Below are positions 49,248-57,356 of a DNA stretch of 64,000 bases, piece after piece; within the stretch, counting starts at the first letter, position 1; every line of letters starts with the position of its first letter. This stretch comes from CAJWOS01 sp964502005 (GTDB lineage Bacteria; Myxococcota_A; UBA796; UBA2385), in contig CAZCUX010000017.1 in NCBI GenBank assembly GCA_964502005.1, positions 62,001 through 126,000 of the forward strand, written 5' to 3'. A program made the position numbers and the translations under genes. The notes under the pieces were generated by a model. That model worked only from the letters and a program-made list of their open reading frames with translations, made no database searches and had not been told where the DNA came from.

Positions 49248-51776
49248 TCACTCGGATGTCTGTGGGAAAGTGTCATCCACAATCATTCGATCCCATTCAC
49301 AAAGCTTTGGTCGAGTTGAGAGAGCTATTCTTCTTAGGTCCCTAAAGTACAGCATTTCCCCTTGAGACTGAAATGTTGGATTGTACATCGCCACTGATAT
49401 CGCGGTTTCCCTTGGCAGCCCGGCAACAATAAGTTGTGATGCCAGACCGGGTGGCGCTCCGTGCTCCAACCCTGCGATCAAATCGGAACAAGCGTGACCC
49501 ATCGCTAGGAAGGGCCGCATGAGCCGAGGTAATTGAAACTTGATGGTGTTTAAAATGGTTGACAGTCTATCTTCAATCTCCGAGTTTGTGGGAGTGCCCC
49601 AATCCAGAATCTGGCGTAGTTTTTCTCCCCTTGCCCACGCTATGGCGTTATTCGATATCGACCAAATACGTCCAGACCTCAGGTTGGAGCCGATAGTGCG
49701 ATTTAGCAGATTTGGTGAGCTGGCCTGAATTGTCGCTATCCATAGCTGTAAGTCTTCGACTGCTCTGGCTGAACGGAGATTTAGGTCAAGTCTTGGAACT
49801 TCACCTTTCCGAACTTTGTCATATAAGGCCTGAACCTCAAAAGGGTCCCAATAGGGAACAGACAGCAAGACCTTTCTAGGGGCACTCAATTCAAGTACTC
49901 GACCCATTATCATAGCGTATTCATCGTCGGCAATATCAATGCCTGCGTTTCTGAGTCGTCCGAGCCCGGCAGTTCCATACCGGATTGCTTGGTAACGGAT
50001 ATATTCTATGATATCCTTATACTTTTCTTCGGCCGATGCAAGGGTGCTGGATGAAGCTACACCTAATATTACTCTGCGAGCCTCAACGAAGCGTGGATGT
50101 ATGGTTGGCTGCACACTTAGCTTGGGGAAATCAAAGCCGACCTGATTGGAGTTGAACATTTGGCCATCTAAAACTACTGCTCGGCCCACAAAATCTTTCA
50201 TCAGCCGGCCGGCCCGCCCACGTAGGTTTGCAAATTCGTACTCGGTAAGGGATTGGGCATCTTTTCCCGACCTTACAAACAAATGGGGGTTCCGTATTAA
50301 GATTGTCTTGGCCGGCAGGTTTACTCCTTGCATTAGAGTTGTAGTGCATGCCACTGTGCTAAGGAATCCCTTTGAAAACGCGATTTCCACGGCTACGCGA
50401 GCATGATTTGGCATTTTGCCATGATGATAACCGATACCTGCGTTGACACTCGTCGATAGTCCATATTTTGGATGCACTTTGTCGGAAAGGTATTTCGCGA
50501 GAGTTTGTCGCTCCAAAGCATGTGACCGCGTTGAGCGGTCTTCTGATTCTGAGAGTTGAATCGCTGTTTTCTGAGCTTGAATGGCCGTTGGACTAAAGAT
50601 CAGGACACCCCCTTGCTGTGTTAGCTCGGGCAGAACGCCGCGGACAAAAGCATAGAAATTTTCGTTGTACGTTGTCCTTCCATGGATGTTCGATAAGGTG
50701 CCACTTTTCTGGTTAATTTGCAATGATATTGGATGGCGCGATAGGGTAGTATGCTGGTCCATCGTGGCCTGCCCTGCCTGCGTGTTGAATGTATACGCAA
50801 TGTTGACCACTGGGGGAACATAGTCTTCGACCCCTATCACAGTTGTGCGAAGCAGTTCTTCTCCCAGTTTAGCGGGATTTTTAAGACGAGGTCCAGAAAG
50901 TACTACCTTACAATGTTGGTGCTGGGCAATTTCCGCTATCACATCGACCAAGATTTTCGCCCGCTCCCCGGTTGCTCTTTCGGCACGTTCGACGTTTTGA
51001 ACTTCATCTACTATAAGAAGCTCTATTTGCCAACCGTATGTGGTTTCCACGAATGCAGAATAGGCTCGCTCCTGAGTTAGAACATATATTGTTGGTGTAT
51101 GATCTCTTATGGGGGAGACCGTTTGACAAATGTCCACTATGAGGTTTAGCCTCCGTACAGCAATAGTGAGGTCGCGACTTACCTGTCTAACTAAGCTTAC
51201 AGTTGGCACAATGTAAACGATAGTTTTGAAACCCAATCGTATTGATTTTGCAACGTGAAGGCTCAGTATATAAGATTTCCCAGCAGATGTCGGTGCCGAT
51301 ACGCATACTGCGGGATGGCATTGTAGTGCCTTCCAGAATCGTTGTTGGAAGGCGGTTACCGTAACTGGCTGATCAAATCCCGCATCGATTTGGAAAAGCG
51401 CCAGTTGCGCGGTCGCGGAAAGCGCCAACCCGAGCTGGTCGAACTTGATTTTCGCGCCGATTTGTGTTTCCACCATGTCTATACATGGTCCATATCCAAG
51501 CCGCGATAAAATCACGGCAAGAATACCGGGCAGTCCATCCCACGATTCCTGCCGATGTTCCCATATGAGCCCACAAATAGTGAGGCAGATGTCGCGATTC
51601 ACCCCATCCATAGCGTCTTGGGAGAGTCGTTCAACAATTTGTAATGCACGTACTGCCTTTGCTTCGGATAGCGGCTCGACTTCCATGTATAGGCCAAGGG
51701 AATGCGCGAATGACTGCAGGTCATGTTTCAATATGTCCTGAATCGCAGGCGAATCAGTGTTTTTGTCTTTGGTCAT
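49248..51776 (-). CDS. hamB: HamB, Hachiman defence helicase
   Basis: The 842-residue protein is a superfamily 2 helicase: motif I APTSAGKS at 161-168, motif Ia IVPTVSLVRQ, motif II DEVQ at 257-260 in place of DEAH, motif III SGP near 294-296, LMQGVNLP at 481-488 and motif VI NLRGRAGR at 517-524. About 140 residues before motif I and 300 after motif VI have no obvious enzyme motifs. With HamA it forms the Hachiman anti-phage system, in which HamB is the DNA-damage-sensing helicase that holds HamA inactive. It overlaps hamA by 23 bases. Its codon use and base composition are markedly more A+T-rich than the flanking genes, which suggests horizontal gain. Confidence 0.88.
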   Translation of the reverse strand: MTKDKNTDSPAIQDILKHDLQSFAHSLGLYMEVEPLSEAKAVRALQIVERLSQDAMDGVNRDICLTICGLIWEHRQESWDGLPGILAVILSRLGYGPCIDMVETQIGAKIKFDQLGLALSATAQLALFQIDAGFDQPVTVTAFQQRFWKALQCHPAVCVSAPTSAGKSYILSLHVAKSIRLGFKTIVYIVPTVSLVRQVSRDLTIAVRRLNLIVDICQTVSPIRDHTPTIYVLTQERAYSAFVETTYGWQIELLIVDEVQNVERAERATGERAKILVDVIAEIAQHQHCKVVLSGPRLKNPAKLGEELLRTTVIGVEDYVPPVVNIAYTFNTQAGQATMDQHTTLSRHPISLQINQKSGTLSNIHGRTTYNENFYAFVRGVLPELTQQGGVLIFSPTAIQAQKTAIQLSESEDRSTRSHALERQTLAKYLSDKVHPKYGLSTSVNAGIGYHHGKMPNHARVAVEIAFSKGFLSTVACTTTLMQGVNLPAKTILIRNPHLFVRSGKDAQSLTEYEFANLRGRAGRLMKDFVGRAVVLDGQMFNSNQVGFDFPKLSVQPTIHPRFVEARRVILGVASSSTLASAEEKYKDIIEYIRYQAIRYGTAGLGRLRNAGIDIADDEYAMIMGRVLELSAPRKVLLSVPYWDPFEVQALYDKVRKGEVPRLDLNLRSARAVEDLQLWIATIQASSPNLLNRTIGSNLRSGRIWSISNNAIAWARGEKLRQILDWGTPTNSEIEDRLSTILNTIKFQLPRLMRPFLAMGHACSDLIAGLEHGAPPGLASQLIVAGLPRETAISVAMYNPTFQSQGEMLYFRDLRRIALSTRPKLCEWDRMIVDDTFPQTSE

Positions 51777-52707
51777 CGTCGGTCTTTATTCCTGCAAACT
51801 TGGCATATTCGTTAACCAGCTTCTTTAGTTCGTGAGCTGGAAATAAAATGAAAACTACACGGCCTAAATATGGCTGGGGTGTTTGTGTTAGGCGCTTGTT
51901 TTTTGCTACTTTAGAACATAGCGCTTGCAATTTTGCTTCTTTATCCTTAAGCAGTTCTTTACGCGAGTTCCCTTCGGCTTGTGCAGCTTCGTATGAGCAT
52001 AAGCAAACAGGGATTAACTTGGTATCTTTAAGGTTGCCACATATGTAGTCATTCGCTACCTGCTGCAGATTTGAAGGAAGAAAATCCTCGGATGCATAAA
52101 GAAGGAGTTCCTTTGTATTGTTCTTGCAGTGTTCGACTACATCACTTAAAGCATGAAGGATGGCCTCGCGGCCTGCGTTATCCTGACGCCATAAAGTCTT
52201 TGCCTCGCCAATGAAGAGGCACAATTCATCATTCCGGTATCCGATGTGTATCGCATCAGCTCCATTACGTTCGAGTGCTGGGTTGGTCGTCAGCTTCATC
52301 TTCCTTAACAGGGGTGGAGCCCGAAAAAAATGTTGTATAACAACAAATAGTAGAATCTCACCGAACTGTCCCTGCAAAGAAGATATGCGAAACTTGTCGA
52401 CCGCTTTTTGACGAAGCATATTGTATGCGCTGGATAGGTCTCTTCCCTTTGATAATTGCGTAACCAACTCATCTTGCTTTTCCGGTGAATAAACAAAAGT
52501 CGTTAGCTTCGCCGACAGCTCTTTTATGAACTCCATGCGCAGTTCTGTCACATCCTGATAATCTATTAGAATGCCTCGGTGGTCCTTTGTATCTGTAAGG
52601 CCAAAGTCTCCTGTCACAATGTGGGTGTAGCTGAATAAGGCTTCCGCCGACGAAGTAAGCTGCTCAAGTTCTTCTCTTGACGGTAGACCTGAATTTCCCT
52701 TGCTCAT
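51754..52707 (-). CDS. hamA: HamA, Hachiman defence nuclease (DUF1837)
   Basis: The ATG at 52707 follows GGAGGA at a four-base spacing. The 317-residue protein has the DUF1837 pattern: GQFGEILLFVVIQHFF (E117), LTTNPALERNGADAIHIG (D151) and LCLFIGEAK (E168, K170). These acidic and lysine residues fit a PD-(D/E)xK-type nuclease site. In characterised Hachiman systems HamA is the effector that degrades DNA when HamB is triggered by phage or damaged DNA. The stop lies inside the start of hamB, so the pair is translationally coupled. The base composition is as A+T-rich as hamB. A frame extending to 52752 adds only 15 unmatched residues. Confidence 0.88.
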   Translation of the reverse strand: MSKGNSGLPSREELEQLTSSAEALFSYTHIVTGDFGLTDTKDHRGILIDYQDVTELRMEFIKELSAKLTTFVYSPEKQDELVTQLSKGRDLSSAYNMLRQKAVDKFRISSLQGQFGEILLFVVIQHFFRAPPLLRKMKLTTNPALERNGADAIHIGYRNDELCLFIGEAKTLWRQDNAGREAILHALSDVVEHCKNNTKELLLYASEDFLPSNLQQVANDYICGNLKDTKLIPVCLCSYEAAQAEGNSRKELLKDKEAKLQALCSKVAKNKRLTQTPQPYLGRVVFILFPAHELKKLVNEYAKFAGIKTDDDQRQKH

Positions 52708-53142
52708 GCTTCCTCCGCAGTCGACGTATCTAAGATTTGGACGGACAGCCACCTGCCTATTGAGATAATTGTTCTGTGGTGCCGATTTTGGCGAGGCAAT
52801 CGGTGCGTGCGGAACGCGTGGTGATATTGCATTTTGAGGTGAGATAAAGTGGGACCACTACCCTTCTCCATTTTCGTTTCGGTTTGATTCAGACCGCATC
52901 CACCAACCCCCGCCCCACACCGGGCCAGGGACCGGAGCCGGTCGCGAAGCGAGACCCCCATCGGGCGGCCCCGCGTCAGCGGGGACGAACGGTGGGGGGC
53001 CGAGGCGCTGTGCGCCGAGCCGGCGGAAGGGCCCGGTGGCGAACCGCAGGTGAGCCAGGCCCCCAAACGAGCCGTCCTTCGAAACAAAGAGGGCGTGCGG
53101 CGCCCCACCTTGGGATTCCGCACGCCCGTTACCTAACGGTTG
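52708..53142. other. Right edge of the defence island with a GC-rich hairpin block
   Basis: From 52708 to about 52880 the DNA has island-like composition and should hold the hamAB promoter. It changes abruptly at about 52905 to a very GC-rich stretch with several short hairpins: GGTCGC...GCGAGACC near 52940, CCCCGC-GTCA-GCGGGG (52969-52984) and GGCGC-TGT-GCGCC near 53003. This may be a structured RNA or a repeat; no known RNA class was matched. Confidence 0.4.
53091..53127 (-). terminator. Rho-independent terminator of the OmpA-like gene
   Basis: GGGCGTGCGG (53091-53100) and CCGCACGCCC (53118-53127) make a perfect ten-pair stem with a 17-base loop, 15 bases beyond the stop of the leftward OmpA-like gene. 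On the minus strand it is followed by TCTTTGTTTC, a reasonable U-rich tail. Confidence 0.75.
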
Positions 53143-55008
53143 CTATTTATTCCGGCCGGACTCGATTTGGTCGGCGTCGGGTCGGTTGCCGTCTGGCGTG
53201 CCGGCCTTCTGCTTGTCGGTATCGGTGGCGTCATCGACGGTTTTGATGATGGTGCCCGGCGCTGCGCTCGCGCGCTCGACGATTGCGAACTCGACGCGCC
53301 GATTGTTGGCGCGCCCTTCCGCTGTCTTGTTGCTCTCAATGGGCTTGGTCTCGCCGTAGCCCTTGGCTTCGAGGCGTGCGGGCTCGACGCCCTTTTCGAT
53401 GAGGTACTTGCGCACGGAGTCCACGCGCCGCTGCGAGAGGTCGAGGTTGTATGCGTCTTTGCCGCGGTCATCGGTGTGTCCGCCGACCTCGACCTTCTTG
53501 ACCTCCGGGTGTACGCGCAACACGGTGGCCACTTCGTCGAGGAGCTGCTGCGAGCGCGGGTCGATTTGGTCGCCGTCGAATGCGAAGTACACCTTGTCGA
53601 GGATGACGATTTGGTCTTCCTTCAGCTCGACGAGGGTGGGCGCGAGCTTGACCTTGATGAGCTTGTCGTCGCCTTCGATGAGCTTCACGGTCTCGACGTA
53701 GGTGTTGTAGCCTTGCACCGTCACGAAGACGGTGTGTGTGCCAACACCGAGCGATTGCCGGCCAACATGCGTGTCGGCGAGAATGAGCGGCTCGCCGGGC
53801 ACGCAGTTGTCGACCTCGCGCTCCCACGACACATGCCCGCCGTTGAGCGGCTTGTCGTTGGCGTCGTAGATTTCGAGCCGGACCTTGGCGTCGAGCTTGG
53901 CGACAAGGTTCACCCGGAGCGGCGCGACGGCGTTTTCGGGGACGACCGCTTGGCCTTGACCGGCGCGGCAGGGGCCGAGCGTGGCCGATGCGGTGTAGGT
54001 GTCGCCGGGCGTGAGGTGCAGGTGTTCGAGGGGTTGTAATGCCGAGCGGAACTCGATGGGCACGCGTCCTTCGACCTTCGTGGGTGCGTCGGCCACGAGC
54101 GCGTCTTGGAAGTAGACCGACACCGCGATGCCGCCTTCGGGGGGGGGCGGTGGTGGTGGCTGGTCGACCTTTCCGAAGCCGCCGCCCGCGAAAATGCGGT
54201 ACCACGCGGCAGATGCGCCGGGCGAGATGGCGGTCGAGGTGCCGACCATCCAGTGGCCGCCGCCTTCGTAGACCTTGTGCCCAAACAGCAGCATCTCGAT
54301 GGGCAGGTCGGTGCCGGAGACGGCGTTGGCGCTGAATGGTGCTTCTAGTCTGCCTTCGACGTTGAGGCCGAAGGTCTCGGTGACGGCGTAGCCCACATGG
54401 CCGCCCGCGAGGAGCCGGTCGGCGCCTTGTAAGTTGCCGAGGTCGGTTTGGGGCCGAAAGTACGGGCCCGCGTTGGCGGTGACGCGGATTCGGTCGCCGC
54501 TTGCGCCGAGCGTGAGCATCGCGCCGCCTGCAACGCCGCCTTGCCCCAAGAACGCGTCGGCGTTGCCGGTGGGCAGGTCAATCATGGGCGCTACGCCAAG
54601 GTCGAAGTCGCCGTCGATGAGCGTGGCGTCCACCGTCGCGCGGATGTCGCCCATGTCCATGCCATTGGAGACGCCGTCTAGGCCGACGGAGTGCAGGTAG
54701 ACGGGCAGCGACAGGTTGAGCCGCACGGCTTCTGTTGCGTTCCAGCCGCCTGCAAGGTTGGCCGCGAGCACGTCATCGAGGAGCGAAACGGTGCCCGTGT
54801 TGCCGTAATAGACGGCCACCAGCGGGCTTTCCGCCCATTCCGCGACGCCCGCCGCGTACCATGTGTGCTGGGGCGCGCGTCCGGGGGTGTTGAGTTGGAG
54901 AGGCACGATAGGGTCGGGCGTGAAGGTGCCAAGTCGAAATCCATGCGCATCGATAGATTGTGCCGATGCCACGGCGCTTGTCAGCCAAATTACAATCAGC
55001 GTGGACAT
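53143..55008 (-). CDS. OmpA-family outer-membrane protein with N-terminal beta barrel
   Basis: The 621-residue protein has a signal peptide (MSTLIVIWLTSAVASA), a porin-like beta barrel (about 20-290), a Pro-rich linker (residues near 295-305), Ig-like beta modules (about 310-460) and a C-terminal OmpA domain (about 470-590; VYFAFDGDQIDPRSQQLLDE, VEVGGHTDDRGKDAYNLDLS, RVDSVRKYLIEKGV, KGYGETKPIESN, NRRVEF). The OmpA domain binds peptidoglycan and ties the outer membrane to the wall. Its start lies three bases after the stop of the Gly-Glu repeat protein, whose end supplies the ribosome-binding site, so the two are coupled. A strong terminator follows. Confidence 0.92.
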   Translation of the reverse strand: MSTLIVIWLTSAVASAQSIDAHGFRLGTFTPDPIVPLQLNTPGRAPQHTWYAAGVAEWAESPLVAVYYGNTGTVSLLDDVLAANLAGGWNATEAVRLNLSLPVYLHSVGLDGVSNGMDMGDIRATVDATLIDGDFDLGVAPMIDLPTGNADAFLGQGGVAGGAMLTLGASGDRIRVTANAGPYFRPQTDLGNLQGADRLLAGGHVGYAVTETFGLNVEGRLEAPFSANAVSGTDLPIEMLLFGHKVYEGGGHWMVGTSTAISPGASAAWYRIFAGGGFGKVDQPPPPPPPEGGIAVSVYFQDALVADAPTKVEGRVPIEFRSALQPLEHLHLTPGDTYTASATLGPCRAGQGQAVVPENAVAPLRVNLVAKLDAKVRLEIYDANDKPLNGGHVSWEREVDNCVPGEPLILADTHVGRQSLGVGTHTVFVTVQGYNTYVETVKLIEGDDKLIKVKLAPTLVELKEDQIVILDKVYFAFDGDQIDPRSQQLLDEVATVLRVHPEVKKVEVGGHTDDRGKDAYNLDLSQRRVDSVRKYLIEKGVEPARLEAKGYGETKPIESNKTAEGRANNRRVEFAIVERASAAPGTIIKTVDDATDTDKQKAGTPDGNRPDADQIESGRNK

Positions 55009-55011
55009 CGC

Positions 55012-56277
55012 TCAGACCTCGCTCTGCCGACGGCGCCGGCTGACCCAACCCGGAATCAACAAAAACAAGCCAAAGACCGCGGCGCCGCTCGTTCCCTTGT
55101 CGCAGCTCGCGTAACCGCCGGCATAGTGCATGCCTTCGCAGTTGTCTATGCCGGTGTCTGTGTTGGTTTCGCCTTCACCTTCACCCTCGCCTTCACCTTC
55201 GCCTTCACCTTCACCCTCGCCTTCACCTTCGCCTTCACCTTCACCCTCTCCTTCACCTTCACCTTCGCCTTCACCTTCGCCGGGTTGGAACTCATTACAA
55301 TCTTCGTCAACGGCGCCGAACAACACCATCGAACGGCTGACTTCCGCGTGGTCACCGACCAAAATGGCGTCGCCGAATGTTGCGCCGAAGTAGTAGAGGA
55401 CCGCTGTGTCGCTCATGCTCGCGCCGGGGTCGGCGATATAGCTCCAGTCTGCGGCGTCGAAGTTGCCATAAGCGCCATAAACGAGGCGGTCGGGCGTCAA
55501 TGTGTCGGCAAAGCCGTCGAGTGCGGCGGTGGACGTGAAGGTGAGCACTTCGGGCGTGCCGCCGACATTGACCATTTGGTAGAAGTCGCCCAGGTCGCCA
55601 GCGCCGAAGTCGGTCTCGGTGTTGACGGATTCGCCGACCGTGAACGGGTTGCATTCGATGGTCGAGTAGACCGGCCCGTCGTCGGCGGCGGATTGGTAGT
55701 CGATGTGCCAGCGGAGCCCGAGGGGAATCTCCTCGGTGTTGTTCGAGATGATGGTCTGCGTGAGGCGCACGCCGGAGTTGGCCTCCGAGGAGCCGAAGGT
55801 CACCACTTCGTGCCGCAGCACGTAGTTGTGCCCGTTGCTGTTGGTGAGGGCCCACTCGGACTCGATGCCCAGGTTGCCCGCCTCGGCGGTGGTGTCGGCG
55901 GGGTCAAACGGGCAGGTGCCGATGTAGTTGACGGTCCAGCTCGAACCGGCCATGTCGGGCAGGCGGAACAGCTCATTGGTCGAGTAGTCGTAGACCGCCA
56001 AGTCGGAGGTGAGGTTGCGGGGGCCGCCACCGGAAACCGCGCCGTAGACGATGTTTTGGGTGGAGCCGGTGGCGAGCGTCGCGGTGTGGCCGGCGCCCGT
56101 TGCAGCGCCATAGGCGCCGTTGTCGCCATTGACGACGACGTCGTACCAGCCACCCGTCACCAGCACTTCGGTGCCAAAATATGGCGAGGGGTCGCAGGAT
56201 AGCCCGGCGCGTGCGGGATTTGCGGCCACCAACAATCCGGCGACACAAGCAGCAGGAATCAAGCGGTACATAGACAC
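55012..56277 (-). CDS. Secreted protein with Gly-Glu repeat stalk and C-terminal sorting-like tail
   Basis: A GTG at 56277 lies five bases after GGAGG and is the best start; ATGs at 56289 and 56271 are in frame. The 421-residue product has a signal peptide (AACVAGLLVAANPARA), a beta-rich domain of about 290 residues (GTEVLVTGGWYDVVVNGDN, LGLRWHIDYQSAADDGP), 19 Gly-Glu dipeptides, and a tail of Cys, hydrophobic helix and RRRR (YASCDKGTSGAAVFGLFL, SRRRRQ). The tail resembles MYXO-CTERM, which in myxobacteria directs processing and surface anchoring. The repeat would be an extended acidic stalk. It is the first gene of the pair with the OmpA-like protein. Confidence 0.8.
   Translation of the reverse strand: MSMYRLIPAACVAGLLVAANPARAGLSCDPSPYFGTEVLVTGGWYDVVVNGDNGAYGAATGAGHTATLATGSTQNIVYGAVSGGGPRNLTSDLAVYDYSTNELFRLPDMAGSSWTVNYIGTCPFDPADTTAEAGNLGIESEWALTNSNGHNYVLRHEVVTFGSSEANSGVRLTQTIISNNTEEIPLGLRWHIDYQSAADDGPVYSTIECNPFTVGESVNTETDFGAGDLGDFYQMVNVGGTPEVLTFTSTAALDGFADTLTPDRLVYGAYGNFDAADWSYIADPGASMSDTAVLYYFGATFGDAILVGDHAEVSRSMVLFGAVDEDCNEFQPGEGEGEGEGEGEGEGEGEGEGEGEGEGEGEGEGEGEGETNTDTGIDNCEGMHYAGGYASCDKGTSGAAVFGLFLLIPGWVSRRRRQSEV
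55168..55281 (-). repeat. Hexanucleotide tandem repeat encoding (Gly-Glu)19
   Basis: 114 bases of imperfect six-base units, read on the minus strand as GGN-GAA or GGN-GAG codons. Synonymous variation (units GGTGAA, GGCGAA, GGCGAG and similar) shows selection for the peptide while the array can still slip by whole units. Confidence 0.9.
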
Positions 56278-56420
56278 GAAAACCTCCATTTACGGTTGCG
56301 ATAGACGTGGAGGTGTGTATTGCAATATTCGTGCCAAAATATGCGACGGATTCCTTATTGCGAGATGGGCGCGGATTGGCGCTCGGGACAGGTGTGCGGG
56401 GGCTATAGACCGGTCAATAG

Positions 56421-56437
56421 ATGGGTCATTGACCCAT
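56421..56437. promoter_or_regulatory. 17-base palindrome between divergent surface-protein genes
   Basis: ATGGGTCA-T-TGACCCAT is a perfect dyad with eight-base arms. A further GGTCAAT at 56412-56418 pairs with ATTGACC at 56428-56434, giving three GGTCA half-sites. It lies between the starts at 56277 (minus) and 56543 (plus), so it is well placed as a shared operator. Confidence 0.5.
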
Positions 56438-56542
56438 TGGCGCGGCGATGGGCGACCTGTCTCTTTTGCGTGTGTTGGTGTGGGGTGATTGGTACGGATT
56501 TTGCATGGGGTCGTGACCTTTGGTTCCTTGGAGCGTTCGACG

Positions 56543-57229
56543 ATGTGCCCCCGTGTCGGCCCATTGCTGCTTGCTTTCGTGTGCTGCGCTTCCGGCCTTT
56601 GGGCGTGTGCGCGGGACCTACGCGAGACGTTGCCGGCAGAGGCCCCGGAAGCTGTGGAGTGGTGTGACCTTTCGTTTCCGAACGGTATGGTGTGGTCGGG
56701 CGCGTGTACGGTGCGGGCGAGCGCGGCTTCTGTAGACGTCGCGCCGGTGGAATCGGCGGCTTGGGGCCCTATTGCGCGGTTGTCGGCGCGTCCGACCGCG
56801 GCGGGGACGGCGCAGCTCACGGCGCTTTCTGCGTCGGGTACGCCGCTCTGGGACTCCACGGCAATCCGCGATGCGTCGGGTTGGCAAGGCGTTGGACTTG
56901 TGGTCCATGTGCGTGGGGCGGCTGCGTCGGCGACGCCTGTGGTGGAACCCTCGGAATGGGCGGTGGTGGTGGCTTTTGGTCCCGGTCCCGATGCGCCGCA
57001 AGTGCGCGATGCGGACGCCCGCTTGGCTGCCTTGTCGCCTGTGTTGGGGATGACGGTGTATGTGGGGCCGGGAAGCTGTGGCGCGGATGTCGAGGACGAC
57101 GGCTTGGAGGGGCGAACGGTGGTATTGGCCCTGTTTTCGAGCCGTCTGGACGCGCTTGTGTTTGCGCGCTCGCTCCAACCGCCGCCGATGGGCGTCGTGC
57201 CTCGTTCGGCGGCATGTGGCGGTACTTGA
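56543..57229 (+). CDS. Lipoprotein of unknown function
   Basis: The ATG at 56543 starts a lipoprotein signal (LLLAFVCCASGLWAC); an upstream in-frame start at 56489 adds 18 residues before it. The 228-residue product has an Ala/Val-rich beta-type body with a few cysteines (VEWCDLSFPNG, GACTVRA, GSCGAD) and no family I recognise. It is divergent from the Gly-Glu repeat protein and 128 bases upstream of pepD. Confidence 0.7.
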   Translation: MCPRVGPLLLAFVCCASGLWACARDLRETLPAEAPEAVEWCDLSFPNGMVWSGACTVRASAASVDVAPVESAAWGPIARLSARPTAAGTAQLTALSASGTPLWDSTAIRDASGWQGVGLVVHVRGAAASATPVVEPSEWAVVVAFGPGPDAPQVRDADARLAALSPVLGMTVYVGPGSCGADVEDDGLEGRTVVLALFSSRLDALVFARSLQPPPMGVVPRSAACGGT

Positions 57230-57356
57230 CGCCCACCTCCGCGGGTCCTGCGCCCTCGCAGCGTGGACGCAGAAGGGAACGGACTTTGCGCGCCGAGGTG
57301 GATAAGGGGTCGTTTTGGCGCCTGTCGTTTGGGTGGGCGCGCTGCTGGAGGCCACT

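Noticed and set aside
52968..52990. Hairpin resembling a type I-E CRISPR repeat (GTTCGTCCCCGCTGACGCGGGG on the minus strand, shortened reading)
   Set aside because: There is only one copy, with no spacer-repeat periodicity and no cas genes in the window.
52704..53123. Minus-strand frame through the GC-rich hairpin block
   Set aside because: Arg/Ser/Pro-rich translation without domain; its openness follows from the extreme GC content, and the hamA start lies in another frame at its end.
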